From Bacteroidales bacterium (GTDB lineage: Bacteria; Bacteroidota; Bacteroidia; Bacteroidales; GCA-2748055): a stretch of 64,000 nt of DNA. The translations under genes were made by a program, and so were the position numbers. The notes under the pieces were generated by a model. The model was given only the letters and a program-made list of their open reading frames with translations, did not search any database and had not been told where the DNA came from. The DNA lies in the NCBI GenBank assembly GCA_029210725.1, contig JARGFM010000002.1:124001-188000 (forward strand). Direction: 5' to 3'. The stretch's first letter is position 1. Each line of letters begins with the position of its first letter. This document shows, piece after piece, positions 35,001 to 42,492 of the stretch.

Positions 35001-35530
35001 AGATACACCTCTTCAACCTCTCCACCCACGGATCAACGTATCTCTGGGATTTCGGAGATGGAAATACCTCCACGGAAGAGAGTCCAAGGCATCTCTATAC
35101 TGCTATTGGCATATTTAATATTTCCCTGGAGGTATCCACAGAGCATGGCTGTACAGACCGCATGCTAAAGACCGCAGCAGTAACTGTTGAGGGAGAAGGG
35201 GTCATCCTTTTCCCCAATGCCTTTAAGCCTGATTTGAATGGCCCAAATGGTGGATATTATGATCTCAAGGCCCGGGAGCTGAACAATATCTTTCATCCCT
35301 ACTGGGAAGGGGTGGCCGATTATCACCTGGAGATTTATACCCGCTGGGGGGAGAAGCTATTCTACAGCGATGATGTGAACAAGGGTTGGGATGGATATTT
35401 TAAAGAAGAACTCTGTGATCAGGCTGTATACGTATTCAAGTGCTGGGGATTTTTCCATAACGGGGAGCTGTTTCAGGTCAAGGGAGATGTAACCCTGCTT
35501 CATCATAATCAGAATTACAGATTTTTATAA
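29078..35530 (+). CDS. Giant PKD-repeat surface protein with T9SS type B sorting domain
   Basis: A 2150-residue secreted protein. It starts at GTG: an in-frame TAG lies at 29060-29062 and no ATG precedes the signal peptide (IIIWFCLLGLLSANRLWGQ). Residues about 25-480 resemble the IgGFc-binding-protein N-terminal domain of bacterial surface proteins (DTDFWFVVPELS, SDQPVGVVVKDDA). A single Ig-like domain (about 490-570) is followed by 17 PKD domains (about 575-2035) marked by WDFGDG cores. The C-terminus (ILFPNAFKPDLNG, YTRWGEKLFYS, GWDGYF) is the gliding-motility type B T9SS sorting domain. Likely an adhesin or sheath protein. No PorP/SprF partner gene lies beside it. Confidence 0.88.
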   Translation: MIIHKQIIIWFCLLGLLSANRLWGQVDTDFWFVVPELSHRGNTGGTPGRFRIATLELEAYLTVSMPANTYHPVTNPTGFQDTLIYIPANSAAELDLSHLMDNITFPNRNLLENKPLTPSGINNFGIHITSTNMINVYWEVNYEYGSDLWTLKGNNGLGTLFFTPFQDVYDNRNLNPMAYSAIDIVAAHDNTRVTITLPPGKGASYGSTVSTLLPGGSHVVNLNAGQTFSLYPRNYSTLAADRLGGTRIESDQPVGVVVKDDALNTGPQGQPVIGDQLVPVDIVGDRYIVPTVNNPNLVFVVATENNTPIYVTNADGSPVGATPYTTLNRGDQAMVILNNGSPYAQITSQANPGDSYLPFYVFQLSTLNQTRGGALVPSIGCTGNTQLAFARAREGENIFYFYLITEAGNEDQFLVDGVRNDGIIDPGRFTPIAGSGGWVAQRTNSINANTLPVGQHLVENTGGIFHLAIMNGFPGAGQGGFYYGYYSDFGGLNVGATVAGTNSSVVRACYGDPVQLHAFGGTTYEWTPDTYLDDAHINLPTAMNLPPGAHLYTAEVSGACGSGSIDLTVQVAPPVVAHFETNVVSGCSPLEIQFEDQSEGTYSWQYDFGDTITPLLRYDDNPATPDTPPPDPFIFTHTYTNTTNQPIDYEVTLLVKNESGCADILTKTITVFPEIHSDFTVDQDDGCDPLEVQFTNNSWGNTDSWLWEFGDGGSSTEQDPLHEYRNLFGPDNLLFDARLVAISPYNCRDTSSHLITVRPYIEAIFAYDTVAECSPHEIIISNQSIGADSYLWTFGDGATSTSPDTVLRHTYFNNTAFPVTYTIALRVENEEGCTHQVQREVTIYPGVNADFIVTPIEACSPSEMVFQNNTTGAAASYLWDFGDGGSSTQEHPMHYYDRNMLRHDTVFTVSLVATTNEFCRDTAQMDVTIHPYIEAAFTVDDVVGCTPFEVVIHNESIGADDYYWDFGDGSPVSNDPSDILNHIYQNPDTSTAVYPLRLIVTNEEGCSDTLVRNITVHPLITASFTTDGLTGCHPLTVTFTDLSQNAVNYLWDFGDGAASVEHSPVHTFSNFGTTDSVVYLVNLTTSTEDGECVMSVSWPITVYPQVEAEYTFPYAQGCGPFEVPFENLSMGGESFTWDFGDGVLVNTALADPQTHTFVNTLVPPGPQDFNISLTAENHYGCSSEVIKTVRVYPDIVAGFEVSDTAGCHPLQVDFTNLTTGGATYVWDFGDGSTSNLPDPVHVFTNTGTIDSVYTVKLYTLAPNNTCDDSVYLDIRVHPYIQANFTVPVSLGCNPFDVEIFNASVNADTFYWNFGDGSQLLTYNLDPIYHQFDNTGNFLSQQDYEITLVAENYAGCTDEIRRTITVEPDLLAGFDVSDTAGCHPLTINFTNHTQQGAAYYHWDFGNGTTSMEENPVQTFTNIGAADSIYRVWLYTTASNNECRDSFYMDILVHPYMMADFTFQEQVHCSPSQVEFHNASVGGDIFYWDFGDGQRDTTTGLSPVTHVYTNADFASNGVFQVTLLAENSAGCTAQMSRVVEVYPAIEAVIDPDVIAGCHPLEVDFSNLSRGGYTYSWDFGDGATSKADSPLHTFTNFTGAPVTRTVRLLATSQFNCTSNTTMDITIYPKPAARFETDQIIDCAPFDLPFTNTSIHGDEYTWSFGNDTTFTMTTMDPVSHTFDNQNADISSYRITLVASTSFGCLDTVEQDIYVYPRTIADFSFNDGDCSPFMAYFVNESVRGQTYVWDFGDGTGARSTDPSNLYFNLTGKDSVYYITLTSTSMHGCVDSHTDSVDVYAQPDVEFLASPTHQMYPDATVDFTNESSQGYWSYQWDLGDGTTSNLEDPPAHTYNTWGEYVIWLRASTPHCSDSVSHSVRILPAAPVAAFDTVIGDCEPHTVQFRNRSIFGETYLWDFDDGSTSTEFEPVHTYEKYGYYNVKLTVTGLGGTEYAYRQVEVYRMPYVDFRVEPELVMLPDEEIHLFNLSTHGSTYLWDFGDGNTSTEESPRHLYTAIGIFNISLEVSTEHGCTDRMLKTAAVTVEGEGVILFPNAFKPDLNGPNGGYYDLKARELNNIFHPYWEGVADYHLEIYTRWGEKLFYSDDVNKGWDGYFKEELCDQAVYVFKCWGFFHNGELFQVKGDVTLLHHNQNYRFL
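30801..35190 (+). repeat. Array of 17 PKD domains
   Basis: Seventeen units of about 80-90 residues, each with a WDFGDG-type core. The first 13 or 14 alternate between two kinds. One ends in a linker like ENxxGC...TVxP; the other ends in NNxCxDS...VHPYI. This points to duplication of a two-domain unit. Confidence 0.85.
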
Positions 35531-36311
35531 TACCTCTGTTTATATGTTTTCGTATCCTGCAGGCAGGTGTAGCTCCAGGGGGGGAAGTGAGAGTACCATG
35601 ATGGGGGTTTTCAGCCTGTTCGTTCGATTGCAGCAGATGGATGGCGTGGCCGCCCGGTCTGACCACCCGTTCGATCTCCAATAATTCCTCGTCCAGCTTC
35701 CATCCAATGGCATTGGAGGTGATCAGCATATCGAGGGAGTTTTCAGGCAGGGGTATGGAGTCCAGGGTGCCGTCCATCACAAATAGATTTTTCACCCTCT
35801 CGCTGACAGCTTTTTCTTTCATGTAGGAGCGAAAACGGGAAACGGGTTCCACCGCGTAGACAATACGAACCAAGGGTGCTGCCAGGAAAGCGATTCTGCC
35901 GGTCCCTGCCCCAACGTCTGCCACGACCTTTCCTTCCAGGGAAGTGATTGCACTGATTTCGCTGATCTCCCACCTGATCGGAGAACGGGCATTGAATTGT
36001 TCCGGATATTTATTGAAAATAATCAGATCTGCGATTTCCCACAAAGCTTCCTGGTTTTGTGCTTCAATCGTTTCTTTTGCTTCAGGAGACCTGTTCTCTT
36101 CCAAAATCCTGGCAAGGAAAGAATGGATGGGCGGATGCTTTGAGATCAGGAACCTGTATACCACCGGGTAGGTACGGACCAGGGTGGCAAACTCTTTTTC
36201 AGCCACCCGGTCCGGGAGGTAGGCAATCTGAAAAGATTCCAGCAACAGGAGATCCTCCCACTGCAGGGAGATATCCGGGAATTGTCTCCTGAGTCTTTGT
36301 GAATAGGTCAT
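35478..36311 (-). CDS. Class I SAM-dependent methyltransferase, probable 3' frameshift
   Basis: A predicted methyltransferase with unknown substrate. From MTYSQRLRRQ the SAM-binding motif is VADVGAGTGR (residues 130-139), followed by an acidic YAVEP strand end and MDGTLDSIPLPENSLDMLITSNAIGW. The start was chosen because an upstream ATG (36410) adds 33 unlike residues. In the frame as given, the C-terminus after LTSPP is GATPACRIRKH..., and it overlaps the PKD gene by 53 bases. A 7-G run on the plus strand (35578-35584) sits exactly there. With one more base the protein ends WSYTCLQDT...YYKNL at a stop at 35515-35517, which looks far more natural. Confidence 0.75.
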   Translation of the reverse strand: MTYSQRLRRQFPDISLQWEDLLLLESFQIAYLPDRVAEKEFATLVRTYPVVYRFLISKHPPIHSFLARILEENRSPEAKETIEAQNQEALWEIADLIIFNKYPEQFNARSPIRWEISEISAITSLEGKVVADVGAGTGRIAFLAAPLVRIVYAVEPVSRFRSYMKEKAVSERVKNLFVMDGTLDSIPLPENSLDMLITSNAIGWKLDEELLEIERVVRPGGHAIHLLQSNEQAENPHHGTLTSPPGATPACRIRKHINRGIIKICNSDYDEAGLHLP

Positions 36312-36366
36312 TCTTTTGCAAATGCAAGTTAGTGATTGTGGGACATAACAGGAAGAAAGGAGGTAA

Positions 36367-36438
36367 AATATCGGAAAATCGGTACTTTTATTCAGTAGCA
36401 GGTAAATCAATCCTTCTAAAATGATAGAATATCGGAAA
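36367..36438. repeat. Direct repeat upstream of the rhamnosidase gene
   Basis: AATATCGGAAA occurs at 36367-36377 and again at 36428-36438, 61 bases apart, in the 204-base gap between the divergent methyltransferase and rhamnosidase genes. It could be a regulator site; nothing else supports that. Confidence 0.3.
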
Positions 36439-36515
36439 TCTTTTCAAAGAAGCCTGCGTTTTGGTTGGGTCCTGTCAGCTGCACAATTTAACTATCAAAT
36501 AACTTCAAATATCCA

Positions 36516-39500
36516 ATGATGTCTTATTCTGCTTCTGCAAAGCACTATTCAAGAATAATCCGGAGAGTTGTTTTTACGGTCCCGATCCTGATTTGTATTG
36601 CCTGTACCGGAACCAGGACTTCCCTTGAAACCCTGACGGTGGAATACTCCGTGAAACCCCTGGGAATGGATGTGGAACAGCCACGGTTTGGGTGGCAGAT
36701 GATGGCCCCGGACAATACCAGAGGGGTGTATCAGACAGCCTACAGGATCATTGTAAAGGATCCTGCAGGAGAAATTGTCTGGGACTCGGAAAAAGTGGAT
36801 GAGGGTTCTTCGGTGGCGATCCGATATCAGGGCCGGCCGCTGCAGTCATCCACCAGATACTCCTGGAAAGTTACGGTCTGGGATCAGGACCAGGAGGATT
36901 GGAGCGATGCTTCCTGGTTCGAGACCGGATTGATGAATCCAGATCCGGATCTAAGCGCCTGGGAGGGGGCACAATGGATTGGGGGAGGAGACAAGGATCT
37001 GGTTTTCTATTCACATTACCAGCTGATTTTTAAACTGAAGTATGCCCTTTCCATTGCGGAAGGGAGCACGAGAGCCGGGGTAGTATATGGTGCCAATGAT
37101 ATCAGGCTGATGGACAAATACAAGAACATCTTCCAGGCAGAAAACGGAGAAGATGAAAGTTATATCAAGCTGGAACTCGATATTTCCGGGTTGGAAGGAT
37201 CTTCAGGTGTTCCGGCCAGGCTGAATGTCTACCGGGTGGGATATACCAGAGAGGATAGGGCTGATGAACCTATAAAATATTTCGATATAAAACCATCTGT
37301 CATTCATCCGGGCAATAAAAACGACCGGCATGATTTTGAAATCAGCAGCGCTTTCGGACGTTTATCCATTGTTCTGGATGGAGAAAGTGAGTTTTTCATC
37401 AGGGAGAAAACGGAAGAACCCGCGGGATTTGAGGCCAGGTTCGGGAGAGGGGGTGGTGGTGCTTCTGTGAACCTGAATCCTGTGGGTTCAGGAGGAAACT
37501 ACATCCCGTTTGGAATGGTTTGTGACATTGGTTTCTCCATAGGGGCCGGTCAGCAGGCCACCTGCACTGATTTGGAGATCCTGAATGACAGACTCCCGAA
37601 CAATACCCTGTTTAAGGAGGATTTGTCCGGGGATTACGAGGGAATATTTGCAGGACGGATTTCTGTTGCAGGGGGATCCTACCTGTTGAATGGCGGCCAA
37701 ACCGGAGCGCTGGTACTGGCCAATCCCAGCAGGAACTCTACTCCCATGCTCAGAACCGGGTTCGAAGCTCCCAAGAGAGTGGCCGCTGCCCGCCTGTATG
37801 TCACAGCACGGGGAATTTATGAGATATTTCTCAACGGCGAAAAAGTAGGCCAGGATTTTTATAACCCCGGACTGACCCAGTATAATAAAACGCATATGTA
37901 CCAGACCTACGACGTAACGGAAATGATCCGTGTCGGCAGCAATTCCATGGGAGCCATGATGGCTGAGGGATGGTGGAGCGGACTGCTGAGTTTTGGATCC
38001 ATCTGGAACCATTTTGGCGACAGGCAATCCCTGCTGGCCAAACTGGTCCTGACCTACAAAGATGGCTCCAGGGAGGTTATCACCAGCAACGATGCAAATT
38101 GGAAGTATTATAACAATGGGCCGGTTGTTTACAGCAGCCTGGACCTGGGAGAGGTCTATGATGCTAACAGGGAAGTACTGACGCAAGGGTGGACAGAAAG
38201 CGATTTTGACGATTCCGGATGGAAGTCTGCCTCCATGGTCCCCCTGGAAGGCACTTCTTTCGCGGGTAGCGAAAGAGAATTCGACGGCTCGCTGACCGAG
38301 TTTAATTTCGGGGAAATGCAGCTGCTGGGACAGATAGGGAACAGTGCCGGGGTATTCGAAACCCTCACGGCGCAGAGCATGAAGGAGGTACGTGAAGGAG
38401 TGTATGTTTATGATATGGGACAGAATTTCGTGGGTGTTCCCAGAATCACCATTCAGAACGGAAGTGCCGGCGATACTATGGTTCTCAGATATGCCGAAAT
38501 GCTCTACCCCGACCTGGAAGAATCGGGAAAAAATGTAGGAATGATCATGACTGAAAACTACCGGGCTGCCCTTTGCCAGGATCTTTATATCATGAAAGAC
38601 GGGGATCAGGTATTTCAGCCGAAGTTCACATCCAGGGGATACCAGTATATCGAGATTACCGGTATTCATGAGCCATTGCCCCCGGGAGCGGTAGAAGGAA
38701 TAGCCATCAGTTCAGTTCTGGATCTTACGGCCGATTATCACACTTCCAATGAAAAGGTGAATCAACTCTGGTCGAACCTGGTCTGGTCCAATGTCGATAA
38801 TTTTCTATCCATTCCCACCGATTGTCCCCAGCGTAATGAAAGAATGGGATGGTCGGGCGATATATCGGTATTTTCCAGAACAGCCACCTATGTTTCGAAT
38901 GCTGACCAGTTCTTGAGACGGCATATGCTGGCGATGCGTGATGTGCAAAAGTCAAACGGCAAATTTACCGATGTGGCCCCGGTTGGCGGAGGCTTCGGAG
39001 GGGTCCTGTGGGGCAGTGCAGGAATTACAGTAGCCTGGGAGGTCTATCAGCAATATAAAGATATATCCCTTCTGGAGGAGCATTACGATGCCATGGTTGC
39101 CTACGCCGATTATCTGCAGAGCACGATCAATGAAGAAACGGGAATCACCAGCGATGGCCAGCTGGGCGACTGGTTGGGTCCCCAGAATAATATGCTGGGA
39201 ACCCCGTTCCTGACAAGCGCCTATCATGTATATGACCTTTGGGTGATGAAAAATGTGGCGGAAATACTGGGTAAACAGGAGGATGCTGACCGCTTTGAAG
39301 AGTGGTACAGGCAGAGAAAGGAATTTTTTAATCATACCTTCATTAACGAAGAAGGCAGGACCATGGGCCTTGTTGGAGGAGGCCGGGGTTTTGACGGGCG
39401 TGTGGCACCTCCGGCAGAATGGAAGCTGGCCGATACCCAGACCTCCTATGCGGTCGGTTTGGCTCTGGGCACTTTCAGGGATGATCTTGTGTCGCAGATG

Positions 39501-40169
39501 GGCCGGAACCTGGCAGAAACGGTAAGGCGCCGGAATGCGGATGACAGCGGGGAGATCCGTCCGGAATATTCCTTAATGACCGGTTTTATAGGAACAGCCT
39601 GGATAAACAATGCATTATCGGACCAGGGCTACAGTGAACATGCATACCGGCTGCTTCAGAACAATCAATATCCCTCCTGGCTGTATGCCATCGATCAGGG
39701 AGCCACCTCTATCTGGGAACGCCTGAACGGATACACCGTTGAAAACGGTTTTGGGGGAAATAACAGCATGAACTCCTTCAACCACTATTCCTTCGGGGCA
39801 GTGGGTCAATGGATGATGGCCTATTCACTTGGCATTCAGCGGGATGATCCCGGGTTCAAAAAATTTATCCTTCAGCCCGAACCCGATCCCACCGGTGAAA
39901 TGACATGGGCCGAAGGTTATTACGATTCCGTGTACGGCCGGATATCCAGCAGCTGGAAAATCCGGGATGGCCGGCTGGTTTATGAGACGGTGGTGCCGGC
40001 CAATACAGAAGCCACCCTTTATCTGCCTGCGATATCTGTTGGCAGTGTCCTGGAAAATGGCCGTGAGGCGAATAGTTCAGAGGGAGTTTCCTTTCTGAAG
40101 TTCGAAAAGGGAAGAGCTGTATATCAATTGAAATCAGGGAGTTACAGCTTTGAAAGCTCCCTGGATTAA
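36516..40169 (+). CDS. Alpha-L-rhamnosidase, glycoside hydrolase family 78
   Basis: Releases terminal alpha-L-rhamnose from glycans or glycosides. The 1217 residues begin with a membrane-leading segment ending ICIAC (Cys30), so it is probably a lipoprotein. The N-terminal fibronectin-like domain (LTVEYSVKPLGMD...PRFGWQM) is typical of GH78. An insert of LamG/jelly-roll type lies around 150-390. The family catalytic (alpha/alpha)6 barrel follows, with NERMGWSGD (general acid Glu775) and SIWERLNGYT (Glu1068, general base). The length is at the upper end for GH78. The TIM-barrel and esterase genes downstream suggest a locus for a rhamnose-containing, acylated glycan. Confidence 0.92.
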   Translation: MMSYSASAKHYSRIIRRVVFTVPILICIACTGTRTSLETLTVEYSVKPLGMDVEQPRFGWQMMAPDNTRGVYQTAYRIIVKDPAGEIVWDSEKVDEGSSVAIRYQGRPLQSSTRYSWKVTVWDQDQEDWSDASWFETGLMNPDPDLSAWEGAQWIGGGDKDLVFYSHYQLIFKLKYALSIAEGSTRAGVVYGANDIRLMDKYKNIFQAENGEDESYIKLELDISGLEGSSGVPARLNVYRVGYTREDRADEPIKYFDIKPSVIHPGNKNDRHDFEISSAFGRLSIVLDGESEFFIREKTEEPAGFEARFGRGGGGASVNLNPVGSGGNYIPFGMVCDIGFSIGAGQQATCTDLEILNDRLPNNTLFKEDLSGDYEGIFAGRISVAGGSYLLNGGQTGALVLANPSRNSTPMLRTGFEAPKRVAAARLYVTARGIYEIFLNGEKVGQDFYNPGLTQYNKTHMYQTYDVTEMIRVGSNSMGAMMAEGWWSGLLSFGSIWNHFGDRQSLLAKLVLTYKDGSREVITSNDANWKYYNNGPVVYSSLDLGEVYDANREVLTQGWTESDFDDSGWKSASMVPLEGTSFAGSEREFDGSLTEFNFGEMQLLGQIGNSAGVFETLTAQSMKEVREGVYVYDMGQNFVGVPRITIQNGSAGDTMVLRYAEMLYPDLEESGKNVGMIMTENYRAALCQDLYIMKDGDQVFQPKFTSRGYQYIEITGIHEPLPPGAVEGIAISSVLDLTADYHTSNEKVNQLWSNLVWSNVDNFLSIPTDCPQRNERMGWSGDISVFSRTATYVSNADQFLRRHMLAMRDVQKSNGKFTDVAPVGGGFGGVLWGSAGITVAWEVYQQYKDISLLEEHYDAMVAYADYLQSTINEETGITSDGQLGDWLGPQNNMLGTPFLTSAYHVYDLWVMKNVAEILGKQEDADRFEEWYRQRKEFFNHTFINEEGRTMGLVGGGRGFDGRVAPPAEWKLADTQTSYAVGLALGTFRDDLVSQMGRNLAETVRRRNADDSGEIRPEYSLMTGFIGTAWINNALSDQGYSEHAYRLLQNNQYPSWLYAIDQGATSIWERLNGYTVENGFGGNNSMNSFNHYSFGAVGQWMMAYSLGIQRDDPGFKKFILQPEPDPTGEMTWAEGYYDSVYGRISSSWKIRDGRLVYETVVPANTEATLYLPAISVGSVLENGREANSSEGVSFLKFEKGRAVYQLKSGSYSFESSLD

Positions 40170-40230
40170 ACCATTGACAGAAGAATAGATCATAGATACA
40201 TTAAACTTGTCTATTTAAATCCAAAAAACT

Positions 40231-41250
40231 ATGAAAACACTATTACGAATTCCAGCACTTTTACTTGCGGTACTTTTTGTGGCTTCGTCTGCTTTAGCCG
40301 AAGTCCCCGCAGCAAAAAAGAAACAGCTTGGGATCGCGACCTATTCCGTAAAAGGACTTGAATCCGATCTGGAGGGTGTTTTTAAATCACTTCAGAAGGA
40401 TGGCTATGTCGTTATGGAAATCGCCAATTACAATGCCCGGGAAAGAACCGTGGCAGGATTATCTCCCGGCGATTATGCAGCTCTGGCAGAAAAGTACGGG
40501 ATGGACATTATTTCCAGCCATGCACGGACCGGCTTTGATGTAAACGATGTGGACGGAACCCTGGCAGCCTGGGGAAAAGTTTTTGACGACCATAAGGCCA
40601 TGGGCTGCAAGTATGTGGTTCTTCCGATGAACCGGTGGGCCGATAATGTGGAACAGATGAAGGTGGAATGCGACCTGATGAACCTGATCGGTGAGGAGGC
40701 CAATAAAAGAGGATTGAAATTCGGATACCATAACCACAACCAGGAGTTCGAAAACATCCCGGGAACGGAGCAGAAGATCGAGGATTTTCTGATTGCCAAT
40801 ACGGATCCGGATAAGGTATTTTTCCAGATGGACGTATTCTGGGTAACCCAGGGCAACGCCGATCCGGTCGCATATCTGAAGAAATATCCCGAACGCTTTG
40901 AGGTGCTGCATATCAAAGATGATTATGTAATCGGTGAAAGTGGCAAGATCGACTACAAGGCCATCTTTGACCAGTTCTATAAGAACGGGCATAAGGACTG
41001 GTTTGTGGAAATTGAAGAGTATATGACTCCCGAGCAAAGGGCCGAGCAAAGGGCCCGGTTCGAGGAGATGAGAAAGCGTCAGCAGGAGCAGCAGGCTGCC
41101 GGAGCCCAGGCTGGTCAGGAGAGACAGAACCGTCCTCCCATGGGTCCCCCGCAGCGTTCTCCGGAGGAGGAAGCCAGGAGGCTGAAGACCTCTCTGGATG
41201 CGATCTCCAAAAGCGCTGCTTTCCTGAATGCCTCTGATTTTGTGAAATAG
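40231..41250 (+). CDS. Secreted sugar phosphate isomerase/epimerase-like TIM-barrel protein
   Basis: A 339-residue member of the xylose-isomerase-like TIM-barrel superfamily with a cleavable signal peptide (LLLAVLFVASSALA). Metal-site motifs are present: MEIANYNA, ISSHAR, FGYHNHNQEF (about 167-176), FFQMDVFW, VLHIKDDY and EIEEYM. Exported paralogues are common in Bacteroidota glycan loci, and their substrates are mostly unknown. Between the last strand and the final helix lies a Gln/Glu/Arg/Pro-rich insert of about 55 residues (270-325). It is likely co-expressed with the rhamnosidase gene 61 bases upstream, and a hairpin terminator follows. Confidence 0.82.
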   Translation: MKTLLRIPALLLAVLFVASSALAEVPAAKKKQLGIATYSVKGLESDLEGVFKSLQKDGYVVMEIANYNARERTVAGLSPGDYAALAEKYGMDIISSHARTGFDVNDVDGTLAAWGKVFDDHKAMGCKYVVLPMNRWADNVEQMKVECDLMNLIGEEANKRGLKFGYHNHNQEFENIPGTEQKIEDFLIANTDPDKVFFQMDVFWVTQGNADPVAYLKKYPERFEVLHIKDDYVIGESGKIDYKAIFDQFYKNGHKDWFVEIEEYMTPEQRAEQRARFEEMRKRQQEQQAAGAQAGQERQNRPPMGPPQRSPEEEARRLKTSLDAISKSAAFLNASDFVK

Positions 41251-41299
41251 ATTAGGAGTAGTATAGTTTTAGTTGGACGGCTTCAACCGAAGCTCGTTT

Positions 41300-41345
41300 A
41301 AGAAGCCATCTGGTTTTGTAAATTTCCCGGATGGCTTCTTTATTA
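41300..41345 (+). terminator. Intrinsic-type terminator after the TIM-barrel gene
   Basis: AAGAAGCCATC (41300-41310) is perfectly complementary to GATGGCTTCTT (41330-41340), forming an 11-base-pair stem with a 19-base loop, followed by TATTA. It would end the rhamnosidase/TIM-barrel transcript. Confidence 0.65.
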
Positions 41346-41391
41346 GAATTTTCAGTATGGGAATAATAAGTGACTAATAATTCTCGGAGAG

Positions 41392-42492
41392 ATGAAAAGA
41401 AATGCCTTTATGATCATGATCGTTTTACTGTCCGGTACAAGCCTGGCTTTTACTCAGTTTAACAGAGGGCCGCGAACCCCAATGACACCCTGAAATCCAC
41501 TCAGGTCCTGTCAAACGGCGATGTGGTATTACAAATCTATGCCCCTGAGGCAGAAGAGGTGGCCATTGGAGGGGACGCTGTTCCATGGGGACAGAATATA
41601 GACGGGATAAAATCAGAGACCGGGGTCTGGACCTTCACCCTTCCCGGGGTAAAGTCCGGAACCTATCGTTATCATTTCATCGTGGATGGGGTTAGAGTTT
41701 ATGATCCGAAAGCTCCGGGAGCTTTTGAAACTTCGGCCCTTCTCGATGTATGGCCGGGTGGAGAGGAGGAATTCTTTGTATTAAGAGAAGAGGTGCCGCA
41801 CGGGGGCCATGTCTGTCATACATTATTTTTCTTCTACTAAAGAAAGTTTGCGCAGGATGCACATCTGGACCCCGTCGGCTTACAACCTTGGCAATGAAAC
41901 ACTGCCGGTGTTATATCTTATTCATGGTGGAGGAGACAGCGATATGGCCTGGCCCTCTGTGGGTCGTGCAGGTTACATCATGGATAATCTGCTTTCCGAA
42001 GGAAAATGTGAGAGAATGATCCTGGTGATGCCCGACGGAGGCATCGATACAAAGATCTTTGCCAGAGATCTTAAGAACGATATTATCCCCTACATAGAAT
42101 CGAATTACAAAGTATTTACCGATGCCGGGCACCGTGCTTTGGCAGGACTATCCATGGGGGGACTTGAAGTCCTGGATGCCTTCATGGCCTATCCCGATAT
42201 GTTTGCCTATATCAACGTGATGAGCTCGGGCTGGTTTGCCAACAATAAGGAGATGTTTGAAGCAGGCGATAAACGCCTGGCAGAAATTGGCGCCCGGCTG
42301 AACAAAACTGTCAGGTATTTATTGTTCACCCAGGGGGGACCTGAAGATATTGCCTACAATAATGGCAGGGAGATGCTCAAGGTTTTTGATAAACACCAGA
42401 TCAAATATGAATTCAGTGAAATGCCCGGGGGACATTCCTGGCTGGTATGGAGAAAAGATCAGAGGAACTTTGCCCAAAAACTATTCAGGTAA
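41392..42492 (+). pseudogene. Secreted alpha/beta-hydrolase esterase, two frameshifts
   Basis: The ATG at 41392 gives a signal peptide (MIMIVLLSGTSLAFTQ), then hits TGA at about residue 34. The next frame (from about 41481) continues with NDTLKSTQVL and a CBM48/E-set-like domain (APEAEEVAIGGDAVPWG...GTYRYHFIVDG). A second shift at the 5-G run 41802-41806 returns to the first frame. There the esterase D-like domain follows: LYLIHGGGDSD, nucleophile Ser in AGLSMGG and catalytic His in GGHSWLVW. One base appears missing near 41470-41480 and one extra at 41802-41806. Restored, the protein would be about 366 residues, normal for feruloyl or acetyl esterases of this type. It is either a real pseudogene or sequence error. 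Confidence 0.8.

Noticed and set aside
30801-35190. Regular repeats resembling a CRISPR-like or satellite array
   Set aside because: The repetition is at the protein level with diverged DNA, unit length about 260 bases, and fully coding as PKD domains.
37488-38669. 393-codon open frame antisense to the rhamnosidase gene
   Set aside because: The GH78 frame is complete and carries the catalytic Glu motifs; the antisense frame is a shadow.
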